This document shows, piece after piece, positions 1-7,889 of a stretch of 64,000 nt of DNA. The stretch is taken from contig NZ_CP046444.1 in assembly GCF_014083945.1 (NCBI RefSeq), positions 558,001-622,000 on the forward strand. Reading direction: 5' to 3'. A program made the translations under genes and the position numbers. Under the pieces are notes generated by a model. That model was given only the letters and a program-made list of their open reading frames with translations, had not been told where the DNA came from and searched no databases. The stretch comes from Granulicella sp. 5B5 (lineage in GTDB: Bacteria; Acidobacteriota; Terriglobia; Terriglobales; Acidobacteriaceae). The number at the start of each line of letters is the position of its first letter. Position 1 is the first letter of the stretch.

Positions 1-213
1 GTCGATCATCCCCTCATCCATGCAGATGTCGATCACATTGGCGCCATTCTCCACCTGCTGCCGCGCCACGCTCACGGCCTCCTCGTACTTGCCCTCCTTA
101 ATCAGCTTCGCGAACTTCGGCGACCCAGCCACATTCGTCCGCTCACCGATCATCATGTACACGCCCACCTGCTGCGTAAACGGCTGCGACCCCGACAACC
201 TCAACGGCTTCAT
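1..213 (-). CDS. metH: Methionine synthase, pterin/cobalamin part (partial, split MetH)
   Basis: Only the first 71 residues are in the window; the gene runs off the left edge. After an ATG preceded by a GGGAAGAG ribosome site, the protein reads into [13 protein letters not shown] and then [17 protein letters not shown]. These are the hallmark motifs of the pterin-binding (methyltetrahydrofolate) domain of cobalamin-dependent methionine synthase. In E. coli MetH this domain follows the homocysteine-binding domain in one chain; here it starts as a separate protein 59 bases after the stop of the homocysteine-domain gene. The cobalamin and activation domains, if present, lie outside the window. 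Expected role: methyl transfer from methyltetrahydrofolate to cob(I)alamin in the cytoplasm. Confidence 0.88.
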   Translation of the reverse strand, partial: MKPLRLSGSQPFTQQVGVYMMIGERTNVAGSPKFAKLIKEGKYEEAVSVARQQVENGANVIDICMDEGMID

Positions 214-272
214 CTCTTCCCTTGGCGTTAACTTGGCGTCCTTAGCGCCCGTGGCGTTTTCTTTCCTCACGC

Positions 273-1370
273 TCAAGCCGCCACCTCGCGCCTGATCTCC
301 CGAGGAGCCACGCCTTCCAGCGCCTTCGCAATCGCCGCAATGTGCTCCGGAGTATTCCCGCAGCACCCGCCCGCAATATTAATCAGCCCATCCTCCGCAA
401 ACTTGCCCAGGAACCGCGCCATATCCGGCGGCCCCAGATCAAACCCCGTCTCCGACAGCGGATTCGGCAACCCCGCATTCGGATACGCACTCACCGCCAC
501 ATCCGCCTTCTCACTCAGCTCGCTCAAAAACGGATACATCAAATCCGGCCCCAGCGAGCAGTTCAACCCCACACTCAGCGGCTTCACATGCTTCACCGCA
601 TTCCAGAACGCCTCCGTCGTCTGCGCCGAGATCAGCGTCTCACCACCACGCCCCACCGCCGCCGAAATGCTCACCGGCAACTCAACCTTGTCCTCATCAA
701 ACACCTCGCGGATCGCCACCAGCGCGGCCTTCGCATTCAACGAATCGAAGATCGTCTCCACCAGCAGCAGATCGCTGCCCCCGGCGATCAACCCACGCAC
801 TTGTTCCTTATATGCGGTCAGCACCTGGTCAAACGTCACCACACGAAACCCCGCATCGTCCGCATCCGGCGAGTTCGAAAGTGACACCGTCAGCGGCCCA
901 ATCGCTCCGGCAACAAACCGCTGCCTGCCCGTCTCATTCGCCACTCGGTCAGCCCACTCGCGACACTGCCGCGCGCTCGTCTCATTGATCTCCCAGGCCA
1001 GCCCACTCAACATCTTGTCGTCGATGATCTTCTGATAGAACTCCGGATCTTTCCGCCCGCCATGCTCCCGCGGATCATCCACAAAGAATTCGCTCTGCGT
1101 AATGCTCGTCGCGCCAAACGTATTCGTCTCGATGATGTCCGCCCCGGCCTCCAGAAACCGCCGGTGAATATCGCAGATCATCGCCGGCTGCGTCAGCGAA
1201 AACAAATCGCCATTGTTCAGCAGGTCCTTGGTCGAGTTCGCAAACCGCTCCCCGCGAATGTCCTTCTCGGCCATCCCATACGTGCGGATCGTCGTCCCCA
1301 TCGCCCCGTCGATAATGGCGATGCGTCTTTCAAGAACCTTCTCCAGGGGATGCTGCCGGGTCTTCATCAT
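273..1370 (-). CDS. metH: Methionine synthase, homocysteine-binding domain protein (split MetH)
   Basis: A 365-residue homocysteine S-methyltransferase domain standing alone. It starts [14 protein letters not shown], typical of the MetH N-terminal barrel, and carries the zinc ligands: one Cys in SVGLNCSLG and the Cys pair in [10 protein letters not shown] near the C-terminus. I chose the ATG at 1370 because AGGAAGG lies nine bases before it; an in-frame TTG at 1379 would sit directly against that ribosome site. The methyltetrahydrofolate part follows as a separate gene on the same strand, so the two probably form a two-subunit methionine synthase. The alternative, a betaine or S-methylmethionine homocysteine methyltransferase acting alone, is less likely given that neighbour. 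Confidence 0.88.
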   Translation of the reverse strand: MMKTRQHPLEKVLERRIAIIDGAMGTTIRTYGMAEKDIRGERFANSTKDLLNNGDLFSLTQPAMICDIHRRFLEAGADIIETNTFGATSITQSEFFVDDPREHGGRKDPEFYQKIIDDKMLSGLAWEINETSARQCREWADRVANETGRQRFVAGAIGPLTVSLSNSPDADDAGFRVVTFDQVLTAYKEQVRGLIAGGSDLLLVETIFDSLNAKAALVAIREVFDEDKVELPVSISAAVGRGGETLISAQTTEAFWNAVKHVKPLSVGLNCSLGPDLMYPFLSELSEKADVAVSAYPNAGLPNPLSETGFDLGPPDMARFLGKFAEDGLINIAGGCCGNTPEHIAAIAKALEGVAPREIRREVAA

Positions 1371-1409
1371 TACGTCCAACCTTCCTGCGCGGACTCCTCA
1401 CGCGCCATC

Positions 1410-1439
1410 AAAAAGCGGCGAGCCCTCTAGGCTCGCCGC
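1410..1439 (-). terminator. Rho-independent terminator after nuoI
   Basis: A perfect 10-bp stem (GCGGCGAGCC / GGCTCGCCGC) with a 5-base loop is followed, reading on the minus strand, by a run of five T. It sits between the nuoI stop and the metH start and separates the two transcripts. Confidence 0.85.
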
Positions 1440-1459
1440 GCTTGTCTCAGGCTGCTGTA

Positions 1460-1957
1460 CTACGCCTGCGCGTCGGGCCTCTGCGGCTCCGCCTTGGCCA
1501 TCAGGGCCGAGACCGGAACCAGCATGTCTTCCTTGCGCATCACCATACTCGTCGCGTTCAGGCTCGCTAGCTCAAATCCATGTCCATGCGTAATCGCATC
1601 GGTCGGGCAGGCCTCCACGCAATAGCCACAGAAGATGCACCGGTTGTAGTCGATGTTGTACACCTTCGCATAGCGTTCGGCGCTGGAGATCCGCACCTCT
1701 TCAGTGTTCTCCGCAGCCTCGATATAGATGCAGTTGGCCGGGCACGCCGCCGCGCACAGAAAGCACGCCACGCACTTCTCCAGCCCGTTCTCATCGCGCT
1801 GCAGCTCATGCTTGCCGCGAAACCGCTGCTGAAACTGCGCCCCGCGCATCGGCCCTTTGCCATCCGGATAGTTCTCCACCTCGGTAGGCTGAAACCCCTC
1901 CCGCAGCGTGATGCTCATTCCCTTGGCGATGGCAGCGACATTTTTGAGGATCGACAT
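1460..1957 (-). CDS. nuoI: NADH-quinone oxidoreductase subunit I
   Basis: 165 residues with two 4Fe-4S ferredoxin motifs, CVACFLCAAACP and CIFCGYCVEACP, spaced as in the NuoI/TYKY subunit of respiratory complex I, which carries clusters N6a and N6b in the peripheral arm. The N-terminal segment (KGMSITLREGF) and the middle EVRISSAERYAKVYNIDYNRC match the family, and the length is normal. A GGAGG site lies just before the ATG. No other nuo gene is nearby and a strong terminator follows, so this is an isolated copy. It could be the only copy, displaced from the main nuo cluster, or a second copy. Confidence 0.92.
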   Translation of the reverse strand: MSILKNVAAIAKGMSITLREGFQPTEVENYPDGKGPMRGAQFQQRFRGKHELQRDENGLEKCVACFLCAAACPANCIYIEAAENTEEVRISSAERYAKVYNIDYNRCIFCGYCVEACPTDAITHGHGFELASLNATSMVMRKEDMLVPVSALMAKAEPQRPDAQA

Positions 1958-2032
1958 AGACCTCCAGTATACGACCTCCGGCTCAACCGTTCATAACCAC
2001 ATCGAAATCTGGTAGTTGATCAGTTTGAACGA

Positions 2033-2242
2033 TCAACGGAAGTAGCGGGGATGTCTAGCTGGCAAAAATCCGAAATGAACGGCAGCGCCCAGCAATGCAG
2101 CAATGACCAAACTCACCGCTATCCTTCCCGGAAGAGATAGCTGTGAGAGATACTCTCGCGTGCGGAGCAATAGAAGGGTCACTCGATCTAGCATGGGTCG
2201 TCCGCCCAATGCTCTCACGCTTCCTGCAGGTCCACAAGCCAA
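2033..2242 (-). CDS. Possible small membrane protein (weak)
   Basis: A 69-codon frame with a TTG start near an AGGGAC sequence. The only protein-like feature is one hydrophobic helix (about 24 residues ending AAVHFGFLPA) near the C-terminus, followed by a basic tail HPRYFR. An internal ATG at 2194 would give 53 residues with the same helix. The upstream part overlaps a TGTCTC/GAGACA palindrome region. I know no family for it; it may be a chance frame in an otherwise empty 350-base gap. Confidence 0.25.
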   Translation of the reverse strand: MACGPAGSVRALGGRPMLDRVTLLLLRTREYLSQLSLPGRIAVSLVIAALLGAAVHFGFLPARHPRYFR

Positions 2243-2310
2243 GCGTCCCTATGTCTCGCTTCTGAGACATCTATTCGCAGGATGCCCGCACTCGCGTTAC
2301 CCTTATCCGC

Positions 2311-2880
2311 ATGAAGACCTCCCTCGTCCTCTCCGCCCTGCTCACCCTCGCGCCCGCCACCGTCCTAGCCCAAAGCACCGACGCCATGCCGCCCGAAACC
2401 AAGGCCCCTGCGCAGAGCGCCATGCCGATGAAGGCCCCCGTCCCGCCCTCGCACTCCGTCACCATCAACTTCCAGGGCCGCACCACCGTCCTCAAGATCG
2501 AAGCCCTCATGGCCCTCCCGCAGATCACTGTGCACGTCCACAACGAGCACCGCAACGCCGACGAGACCTACACCGGCCCCCTGCTCTCCGACGTCCTCGC
2601 CAAGGCCGGCCTCGTCGCCAGCAAAGAAACCCAGCCGCTCATCCTCCACAGCACCGTCGTCGCCACCGGCACCGACCACTACTACGTCATCTACTCCGCA
2701 GCCGAGGTCGAACCCACCTTCAGCCACGGCCAAGTCATCGTCGCCATCACCAAGAACGACGGCCTCCCCAACACCGAAGGCGGAGCCATCGAACTCGTCA
2801 ACACCACTGACGTCAAACCCGCCCGCTGGCTCCACGGCCTCACCCAGCTCAACATCATGAGCCTCACCCAAAACCAGTAA
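2311..2880 (+). CDS. Exported molybdopterin-binding (SUOX-fold) domain protein
   Basis: 189 residues. A clear signal peptide (LVLSALLTLAPATVLAQ) is followed by a Pro/Met/Ala-rich linker and then a small domain with the pattern of the oxidoreductase molybdopterin-binding fold: the LKIEALMALPQITV start, GPLLSDVLAKAG, and the closing VNTTDVKPARWLHGLTQLNIM. In true sulfite oxidase-like enzymes a conserved Cys binds molybdenum; no Cys is seen in the mature protein here. It is therefore likely a binding or structural homologue rather than an active oxidoreductase. It stands alone, with hairpin repeats directly after its stop. Confidence 0.75.
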   Translation: MKTSLVLSALLTLAPATVLAQSTDAMPPETKAPAQSAMPMKAPVPPSHSVTINFQGRTTVLKIEALMALPQITVHVHNEHRNADETYTGPLLSDVLAKAGLVASKETQPLILHSTVVATGTDHYYVIYSAAEVEPTFSHGQVIVAITKNDGLPNTEGGAIELVNTTDVKPARWLHGLTQLNIMSLTQNQ

Positions 2881-2898
2881 CGCAGTGGCCCCACCACA

Positions 2899-2976
2899 AA
2901 TCAGGTAGCCCGACCCTTCAGGGTCGGGTCTCATAGACCTCAATCTAAAAAGAAACGGCGGAGGCTTCAGCCTCCA
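2899..2976. repeat. Family A hairpin repeats (two units)
   Basis: Two perfect short palindromes with a TTCA loop: CCCGACCC-TTCA-GGGTCGGG, then GGAGGC-TTCA-GCCTCC. The first is preceded by AATCAGGTA and followed by TCTCATAGA, which also flank copies at 4.7 kb and 21.6 kb. They lie between convergent genes and could also act in transcription termination, although no T-run follows. Confidence 0.8.
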
Positions 2977-2982
2977 CCCGTC

Positions 2983-4608
2983 TTACCGCCCGTCCGCCAT
3001 CCCCAGCGAAGCCTTCATCATCCCGAACGACTGCATCGTCTTGACCAGCCCTCCAGCAAGATCATGATCCGGCACACGGCCCTTCGCAGTTAAGACCGGC
3101 CCGCTGCCCAGCGGGACATTCGCCGCATCCGTAGCATCGCGCAGCTTGCGCGCCAGCGGCAGCTCAAAGCCTTCGCTCACCCACACCGTATTGTCCTTCA
3201 GCGTCAGCAGCACGTCGCCCTCGTTGGTCGAGTACACACGCTCGTTCTCGTCCACCTCGTCCTTCTCGCGACGCTTCAACCCGTCATACTGCCTTGGCAA
3301 CTCCTCCTCGAACACATCGAAGAAGCTGTGCGCCGAATCCGGGTTCTTCCAACGTGAGCTGTACAGAATCGCAAGCGACTTCGTCGTGTTCTTCTCCGCC
3401 GACGTTGCGCTCCGCCGCTGCGCCGCGTAGTACACGCCGCCGTCCCACTCCGGCGCCAGCGCCTCCGCCAGCGGACGCCCGCCAAACAGCTCCGCCGTCA
3501 TCCGCACATCCAGCTCACCCATCACGCCCACGTCGTACGGCTCGTAGCCCGCCTCCTTCAGCATCGGATGAATGTCCGGCAGCCGCATCAGCGGCACCGC
3601 CACATGGCGCCGGTACGCCTCCGGAGTCATGATCTCGTAGCTCGAGTTCGGCGGGTTCTCCAGCACGCCCGCAAACGCCTTGCCCACGCCGTCCTTGGTC
3701 AGCACCACCTGCTCAAACCGCAGCCCGTCGGTATAAGGAAACAGCAGCGACTGCTGCAACACCAGCGGCGCCCGCGCCAGCACCGGGCTATCGGACGAAT
3801 CGCCCGCCCCCTGCGCCAGCAGGTCCGCCATCTGCGGAAAGTCCTTCAGCGTCTTGCCAGAATGCCCGTTCGTCTCCAGCGCATAGTCCGCAAAGCTCAC
3901 CATCGCCTGGCCCTCCAGCACTGCCTCGCGGGCCGTGTCCGTCTCATCCACCGCGATGTGCTTCTGGTCCTCGCCGGCGTTCTTCGCCGTGCCTTCAATC
4001 TCGTTGTCGTCCCACTTCGTCAGCCCGACCTTCTGGTCCTGCAGCGCATGTGTCAACTCATGCGCCATCACCGGGGCCTGCTCGTCGATCGGCACCCAGT
4101 TCAGCAGGTTCATCATCTTCGTCTTGTTGTCATAAAAACCCGCGATCTGCTCCGTTAGCAGGCTCAGCAAAAACGGCTTCAGCTGGAACGATTGGTCCAG
4201 CAGCCCGAACTTCTTCAGCACCAGTTCGCTGCGCTCCATGCGCTTGGCGCCCTTGTCTTCGTCGAACTTCTTCCGCAGGTCCTTGTTCACGCTGTCGCGC
4301 GAAACGAACCGCACCTTCACCGGAGCCAGAATCGGCAGCTGCGTATCGCTGCTCACAAAGTGCAGGATCTTGTCCTCGCTGGAGATCAGTTGCTTCTCCT
4401 GCTCGGCCGTCAGCAGCGTGTCCACGGGAGCCTTCGTGCTGCCGCTGTTCTCGGTGATCGTCGTCTGCCCGCTCTCCAGCACCGGCGGAGTGGTCTTGCC
4501 GCCCGCATCCGGCTGCGCTTGTTTCCCCTGCGGCGACGACTGCGCCAACCCCTGCATCCCGGCCATTCCCACCAGCACCACGCCCACCCACAACGTTCGT
4601 CCGTTCAC
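2983..4608 (-). CDS. Exported HExxH zinc-metalloprotease-like protein
   Basis: 541 residues, starting at a GTG directly after a GGAGG site. A signal peptide (residues 1-22, ending GLAQ) and a low-complexity linker precede the main domain. The motif MAHELTHALQDQ puts the zinc ligands at His183 and His187 and the catalytic base at Glu184; REAVLEGQAMV (Glu232) is a good candidate third ligand, as in gluzincins. The HELTHALQDQ pattern occurs in a group of large bacterial exported proteins of unknown substrate. The C-terminal half has no motif I recognise. Probably periplasmic or secreted; it stands alone. Confidence 0.72.
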   Translation of the reverse strand: MNGRTLWVGVVLVGMAGMQGLAQSSPQGKQAQPDAGGKTTPPVLESGQTTITENSGSTKAPVDTLLTAEQEKQLISSEDKILHFVSSDTQLPILAPVKVRFVSRDSVNKDLRKKFDEDKGAKRMERSELVLKKFGLLDQSFQLKPFLLSLLTEQIAGFYDNKTKMMNLLNWVPIDEQAPVMAHELTHALQDQKVGLTKWDDNEIEGTAKNAGEDQKHIAVDETDTAREAVLEGQAMVSFADYALETNGHSGKTLKDFPQMADLLAQGAGDSSDSPVLARAPLVLQQSLLFPYTDGLRFEQVVLTKDGVGKAFAGVLENPPNSSYEIMTPEAYRRHVAVPLMRLPDIHPMLKEAGYEPYDVGVMGELDVRMTAELFGGRPLAEALAPEWDGGVYYAAQRRSATSAEKNTTKSLAILYSSRWKNPDSAHSFFDVFEEELPRQYDGLKRREKDEVDENERVYSTNEGDVLLTLKDNTVWVSEGFELPLARKLRDATDAANVPLGSGPVLTAKGRVPDHDLAGGLVKTMQSFGMMKASLGMADGR

Positions 4609-4703
4609 GCAACCTCCGCAATCTACTTACGCACCAAAACAACTATCAGACTCAGTGTACTCACCCAAAGTTACCTCGCGTTTCGCCGCGCTCCTGAGTT
4701 GCG

Positions 4704-4813
4704 CCACAAATTAGGTACCCCGAGTCAGGCACCCCGAATCAGGTACCCCGAGGCTTCAGCCTCGGGTTTCATAGCTCCTCCATGGATGGGAGGGGCTTTA
4801 GCCCCGGGGTTTG
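4704..4813. repeat. Family A paired-hairpin repeat
   Basis: Begins with three degenerate copies of a 'caggtaccccgaa' unit, then the hairpin CCCGAGGC-TTCA-GCCTCGGG, and about 25 bases later GGGGC-TTTA-GCCCC. This order, a TTCA hairpin followed by a TTTA hairpin, recurs at 7.8, 13.5, 31.1 and 55.3 kb. It occupies the 440-base gap between the metalloprotease gene and ygfZ; I see no gene in that gap. Confidence 0.8.
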
Positions 4814-4937
4814 CCTTGCAGCCTGTCAACCCCCTCCCCCACCTAACCCACGCCGTCCCAACCACATCCCCCAGAACGTTTTCCCCGCCCAACTCGCTAC
4901 AATAAGAAGTAGTAGGGAGAACCGGCCGCCGAACTAG

Positions 4938-5040
4938 CATCTCGCATCTCATCTCTCGCATCTGCTCTTATTAGGGGTTCCACCGCTAACCTCAATCCGC
5001 TGCGGATCTTAGCCCCCAAACCGGGGGAGGGCGCCCCACC
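4938..5040. repeat. CGCATCTC element and family B repeat before ygfZ
   Basis: A 'ctcgcatctcatctctcgc' element (second copy at 18.15 kb) is followed from 4975 by the first copy of family B: CCACCGCTAACC, then the small palindrome ATCCGC-T-GCGGAT, then CCCCCAAACCGGGGG. Other family B copies lie at 17.35, 45.18 and 52.81 kb. It ends only 12 bases before the ygfZ start, so it must be in or next to the ygfZ leader. Confidence 0.75.
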
Positions 5041-5052
5041 TGAAAGCCACTG

Positions 5053-6078
5053 ATGACCGACCTCAAGACCCAACTCGACGCTATCCTCCACGGTGCAGCC
5101 TTCGCCGAAATAACCGACCGCTCTTTCCTCCGCATCACCGGCCCCGACGCCACCCGCTGGCTCAACGGCATGGTCACCAACAACATCAAGGACCTCGCCC
5201 CCGGCGAAGGCAACTACAACTTCCTCCTCAACGCCCAGGGACGCATCCAGGGCGACTGCACCATCTACCGCGAACCCGGTGAAGGCGATCCAACGTTCCT
5301 GCTCGAAGCTGACAGCTCACAGCTCACAGCTCTAACCCAACTGCTCGACCACTTCATCATCATGGACGACGTCGAGCTCAAGCCACTCGAGGACCTCTCC
5401 GGCATCCTTGTCGCAGGCCCGCAAGCCCCGTCCATCGTCATGGAACTCGGCACCGCCAACCATCAGGCCGCGCCCTGCTCGTCCAACCCACAACCCGCAC
5501 CGCAAACCATCAGCCTCAAACAAACCGTCTACGCCGGTGCTTCCGTCTCGCTGATCCTCACGAACAGCCCACTCGTCCCGTGTTTCGAGATCTGGTCTGA
5601 TCCGTCCACCATCGCCAGCATCCTCACCGAACTCAGCGGCACCTCCGCACTCCCCATCTCCGCAGCCGCCCTCGAAGCCTACCGCATCCTCTCCGCGACC
5701 CCGCGCTACGGCACCGACATCCGCAACACCGAAACCGCCAAAGACCTCCCGCAGGAGACAGCCCAAACCCACGCCCTGCACTTCAACAAGGGCTGCTACC
5801 TCGGGCAGGAGATCGTCGAGCGCATCCACTCCCGCGGCGCCGTCCACCGCACCTTCGCACAGTTCACGCTCTCGGGCCCCGTCCCCACGCTTCCAGCCCC
5901 GCTGGAGCTCAACGGCAAAACCGTCGGCGAGCTCACCTCCGCCGCTGTCATCCCTCTTTCCGATGGCGACACGACACTCGCCCTCGGCTACGCTAGACTC
6001 GAAGCTCTGAACCAGCCGCTCACCTACCCCGGCGGCACGGCCCTCACTCGAAACTCAAAACTCGCGACTCAAAACTGA
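5053..6078 (+). CDS. ygfZ: YgfZ/GcvT-like folate-binding protein
   Basis: 341 residues of the YgfZ family, folate-dependent proteins that support assembly or repair of certain iron-sulfur enzymes. The family signature is seen as KGCYLGQEIVERIHSRG, with the conserved Cys at residue 248; the N-terminal part (LRITGPDATRWLNGMVTNNI) matches the GcvT fold. The last ten codons (TRNSKLATQN) are encoded by a run of AACTCAAAACTCG-type repeats, and residues near 86-96 by AGCTCACAGCTCACAGCT, so short repeats have entered the coding sequence. Followed 25 bases later by a DUF1844 gene on the same strand. Confidence 0.88.
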   Translation: MTDLKTQLDAILHGAAFAEITDRSFLRITGPDATRWLNGMVTNNIKDLAPGEGNYNFLLNAQGRIQGDCTIYREPGEGDPTFLLEADSSQLTALTQLLDHFIIMDDVELKPLEDLSGILVAGPQAPSIVMELGTANHQAAPCSSNPQPAPQTISLKQTVYAGASVSLILTNSPLVPCFEIWSDPSTIASILTELSGTSALPISAAALEAYRILSATPRYGTDIRNTETAKDLPQETAQTHALHFNKGCYLGQEIVERIHSRGAVHRTFAQFTLSGPVPTLPAPLELNGKTVGELTSAAVIPLSDGDTTLALGYARLEALNQPLTYPGGTALTRNSKLATQN

Positions 6079-6103
6079 GCGCCCGAAACAGGAAGCAATC
6101 ACC

Positions 6104-6778
6104 ATGGCAGAGATCAAGCAATTCGTCGTCAACGACCGCCGCAAGTTCACCGCCGAGGGCGATGTCCGCCCCGACGCCCCTCCCTCCGAGCCCAAGCCCG
6201 CGCGCCCCGAGGCCAGCCTCGAGCCCACCTCCGACGAGAAGTTCGGCTCCTCCGCCCACCTCGTCACACCGGCACCCGAGCCCAAAGGCCCAGTCGCCGT
6301 CTCCGACGAATCCGTCGAGTCCGACCAACCCGCGCCTCCCCCGCTCACCGCCGAGCAGACCGCCGAGGTCAGCCGCGCCTACGACGCGACCGTCGATCGC
6401 CTCGACACCGCCATCCGCGCCACCAACCCCGGCATGGAACGCATTCCCGACATGACCTTCGAGCGCGTCATCCAGTCGCTCTACATGCAGGCCATGCTCC
6501 AGCTCGGCATCATGGCGCCGCCCGACCAGAAGCCCCAGGTCGACATCCTCGGCGCTCGCCAGACCATCGACATGCTCTCCATCCTCGCCGAAAAGACCAA
6601 AGGCAACTGCACCCCGGACGAGACCAACCTCATGGACAACGCCCTCTTCGAGCTCCGCATGGGCTTCCTCGAGATGACCCAGGCCCTCGCCCGTCAGGCC
6701 CAGTCCAAGCAAGGCCCCGGCGGCGTACCCGGCATGCCCCCAGTCCCCGGCTCCGGCGGCCCCAGCATCGTCCGCTAA
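6104..6778 (+). CDS. DUF1844 domain protein
   Basis: 224 residues. The first 110 are Pro/Glu/Ser-rich and probably disordered. The C-terminal half is a DUF1844 domain: TFERVIQSLYMQAMLQLGIM, then the acidic/hydrophobic helix with IDMLSILAEKTKGN and a final helix LFELRMGFLEMTQALAR. The domain is a small helical unit of unknown function common in Acidobacteria and Deltaproteobacteria. The tail is Gly/Pro-rich. It probably shares a transcript with ygfZ. I can assign no reaction. Confidence 0.85.
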   Translation: MAEIKQFVVNDRRKFTAEGDVRPDAPPSEPKPARPEASLEPTSDEKFGSSAHLVTPAPEPKGPVAVSDESVESDQPAPPPLTAEQTAEVSRAYDATVDRLDTAIRATNPGMERIPDMTFERVIQSLYMQAMLQLGIMAPPDQKPQVDILGARQTIDMLSILAEKTKGNCTPDETNLMDNALFELRMGFLEMTQALARQAQSKQGPGGVPGMPPVPGSGGPSIVR

Positions 6779-6812
6779 CTCATGCCGTTTTACATCGAGT
6801 CCCCTACACCTT

Positions 6813-6892
6813 TCATCGCATACTCTGCGTGAAAGCTTAGCCTTTCTACTCCCTATTCCCTACTCCCTATTCCCTACTCCCTATTCCCTGCC
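6813..6892. repeat. Family C (GCGT) and family D (CTACTCC heptamer) repeats
   Basis: A family C segment (CGCATACTCTGCGTGAAAGC) is followed by six consecutive 7-base units alternating CTACTCC/CTATTCC. The heptamer array ends three bases before the start of the PhnP-like gene. Related heptamer arrays occur at 38.5, 49.5 and 53.5 kb. Confidence 0.8.
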
Positions 6893-6894
6893 TT

Positions 6895-7685
6895 ATGGCC
6901 ACCCTCACCTTCCTCGGCACCGGCACCTCCATGGGCGTCCCCACGCTCGGGTGCCCGTGCGCGGTCTGCGCAGATGCCCACCTCCCCGGCTCCCCCAACC
7001 GCCGCACCCGCCCCTCGGTGATGCTCTCGTACAACAACAGGAACGTCCTCATCGACACCGGCCAGGACTTCCACGCCCAGGCCGTCCGCGAAAACATCGA
7101 CTCGGTCGACGCCGTCCTCTACACCCACGGCCATGCCGACCACATCCTCGGCATGGACGACCTCCGCCCGCTCAGCTTCAAGAGCCCCAGCGGCCTCCCG
7201 CTCTACGCCGACGACGCCACCGCCGCCGTCATCGAGCGCATCTTCGAGTACACCTTCTGCAAAGAAAACCGCTACCCCACCAGCGCGCGCGTCACCATGA
7301 ACCGCATCGCCACAGAACCCGGCACCCTCATCCCGCTCTTCGGCGCCAACTTCATCCGCATCCCCGTCCAGCACGGCAAGCAGACCATCGCCGGCTACCG
7401 TGTCGGCACAATGGCCTACCTCACCGACGCGAGCGAGGTCCCCGCCGAGAGCCTGCCCTGCTCGAAGGCCTCGACATCCTCATCCTCGACGCCCTCCGCC
7501 GCGAACCGCACCCCACCCACATGAACCTCGCCACCGCGCTCGCCACCGTCGAAAAAATCGCGCCGCAGCGAGCGTACTTCACCCACATCTCACACGACCT
7601 CGACCACAACACCGTCAACGCCGAGCTGCCCGCACACATCCAACTCGCCCACGACGGCCTCAAACTAGACTTCGACATCACCTGA
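6895..7685 (+). pseudogene. PhnP-like metallo-beta-lactamase-fold hydrolase, frameshifted
   Basis: The first reading frame gives a normal PhnP-family start: FLGTGTSMGVPTLGCPCAVC (N-terminal zinc-binding Cys cluster), then THGHADHILGMDD (HxHxDH di-metal motif). The match breaks after AYLTDASEVPAESL near base 7457. The rest of the protein continues in another frame: LEGLDILILDALRREPHPTH, then FTHISHDLDH and a normal C-terminus ending at the TGA at 7683. Restoring one G in CTGCCCTG (giving CTGGCCCTG) joins both halves into a protein of about 263 residues. Either a genuine one-base deletion or a sequencing error. Family members hydrolyse cyclic phosphodiesters such as phosphoribosyl cyclic phosphate. 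Confidence 0.85.
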
Positions 7686-7797
7686 ACAGCATGGGCGAGG
7701 TGCAACACTACCCCAGCACGAGAAACAAACACTGCGCAACGACAAGCAACACCAGAACCCAAGTAACACGCACAGCACCAGCAACAAGTAGCTCTAG

Positions 7798-7867
7798 CTT
7801 TGAAGGGGCGGGACTTCAGTCCCGCCATGAGAACCACGGAGAGAACAGGGGCTTTAGCCCCGGAGGG
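7798..7867. repeat. Family A paired-hairpin repeat before ribF
   Basis: GCTTTGAAGGGG leads into GCGGGAC-TTCA-GTCCCGC; about 27 bases later comes GGGGC-TTTA-GCCCC followed by GGAGGG. It ends 22 bases before the ribF start. A longer in-frame start for ribF at 7800 would lie inside this repeat and is rejected. Confidence 0.85.
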
Positions 7868-7889
7868 AAAAACCCTTCAGGCACGCACT

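Noticed and set aside
4725-4961. A 78-codon minus-strand frame upstream of ygfZ
   Set aside because: Most of it translates the hairpin repeat; it is an artefact of repeat DNA.
6846-6892. Regular short repeats that might be taken for a CRISPR array
   Set aside because: Units are 7 bases with no spacers; there are no cas genes in the window.
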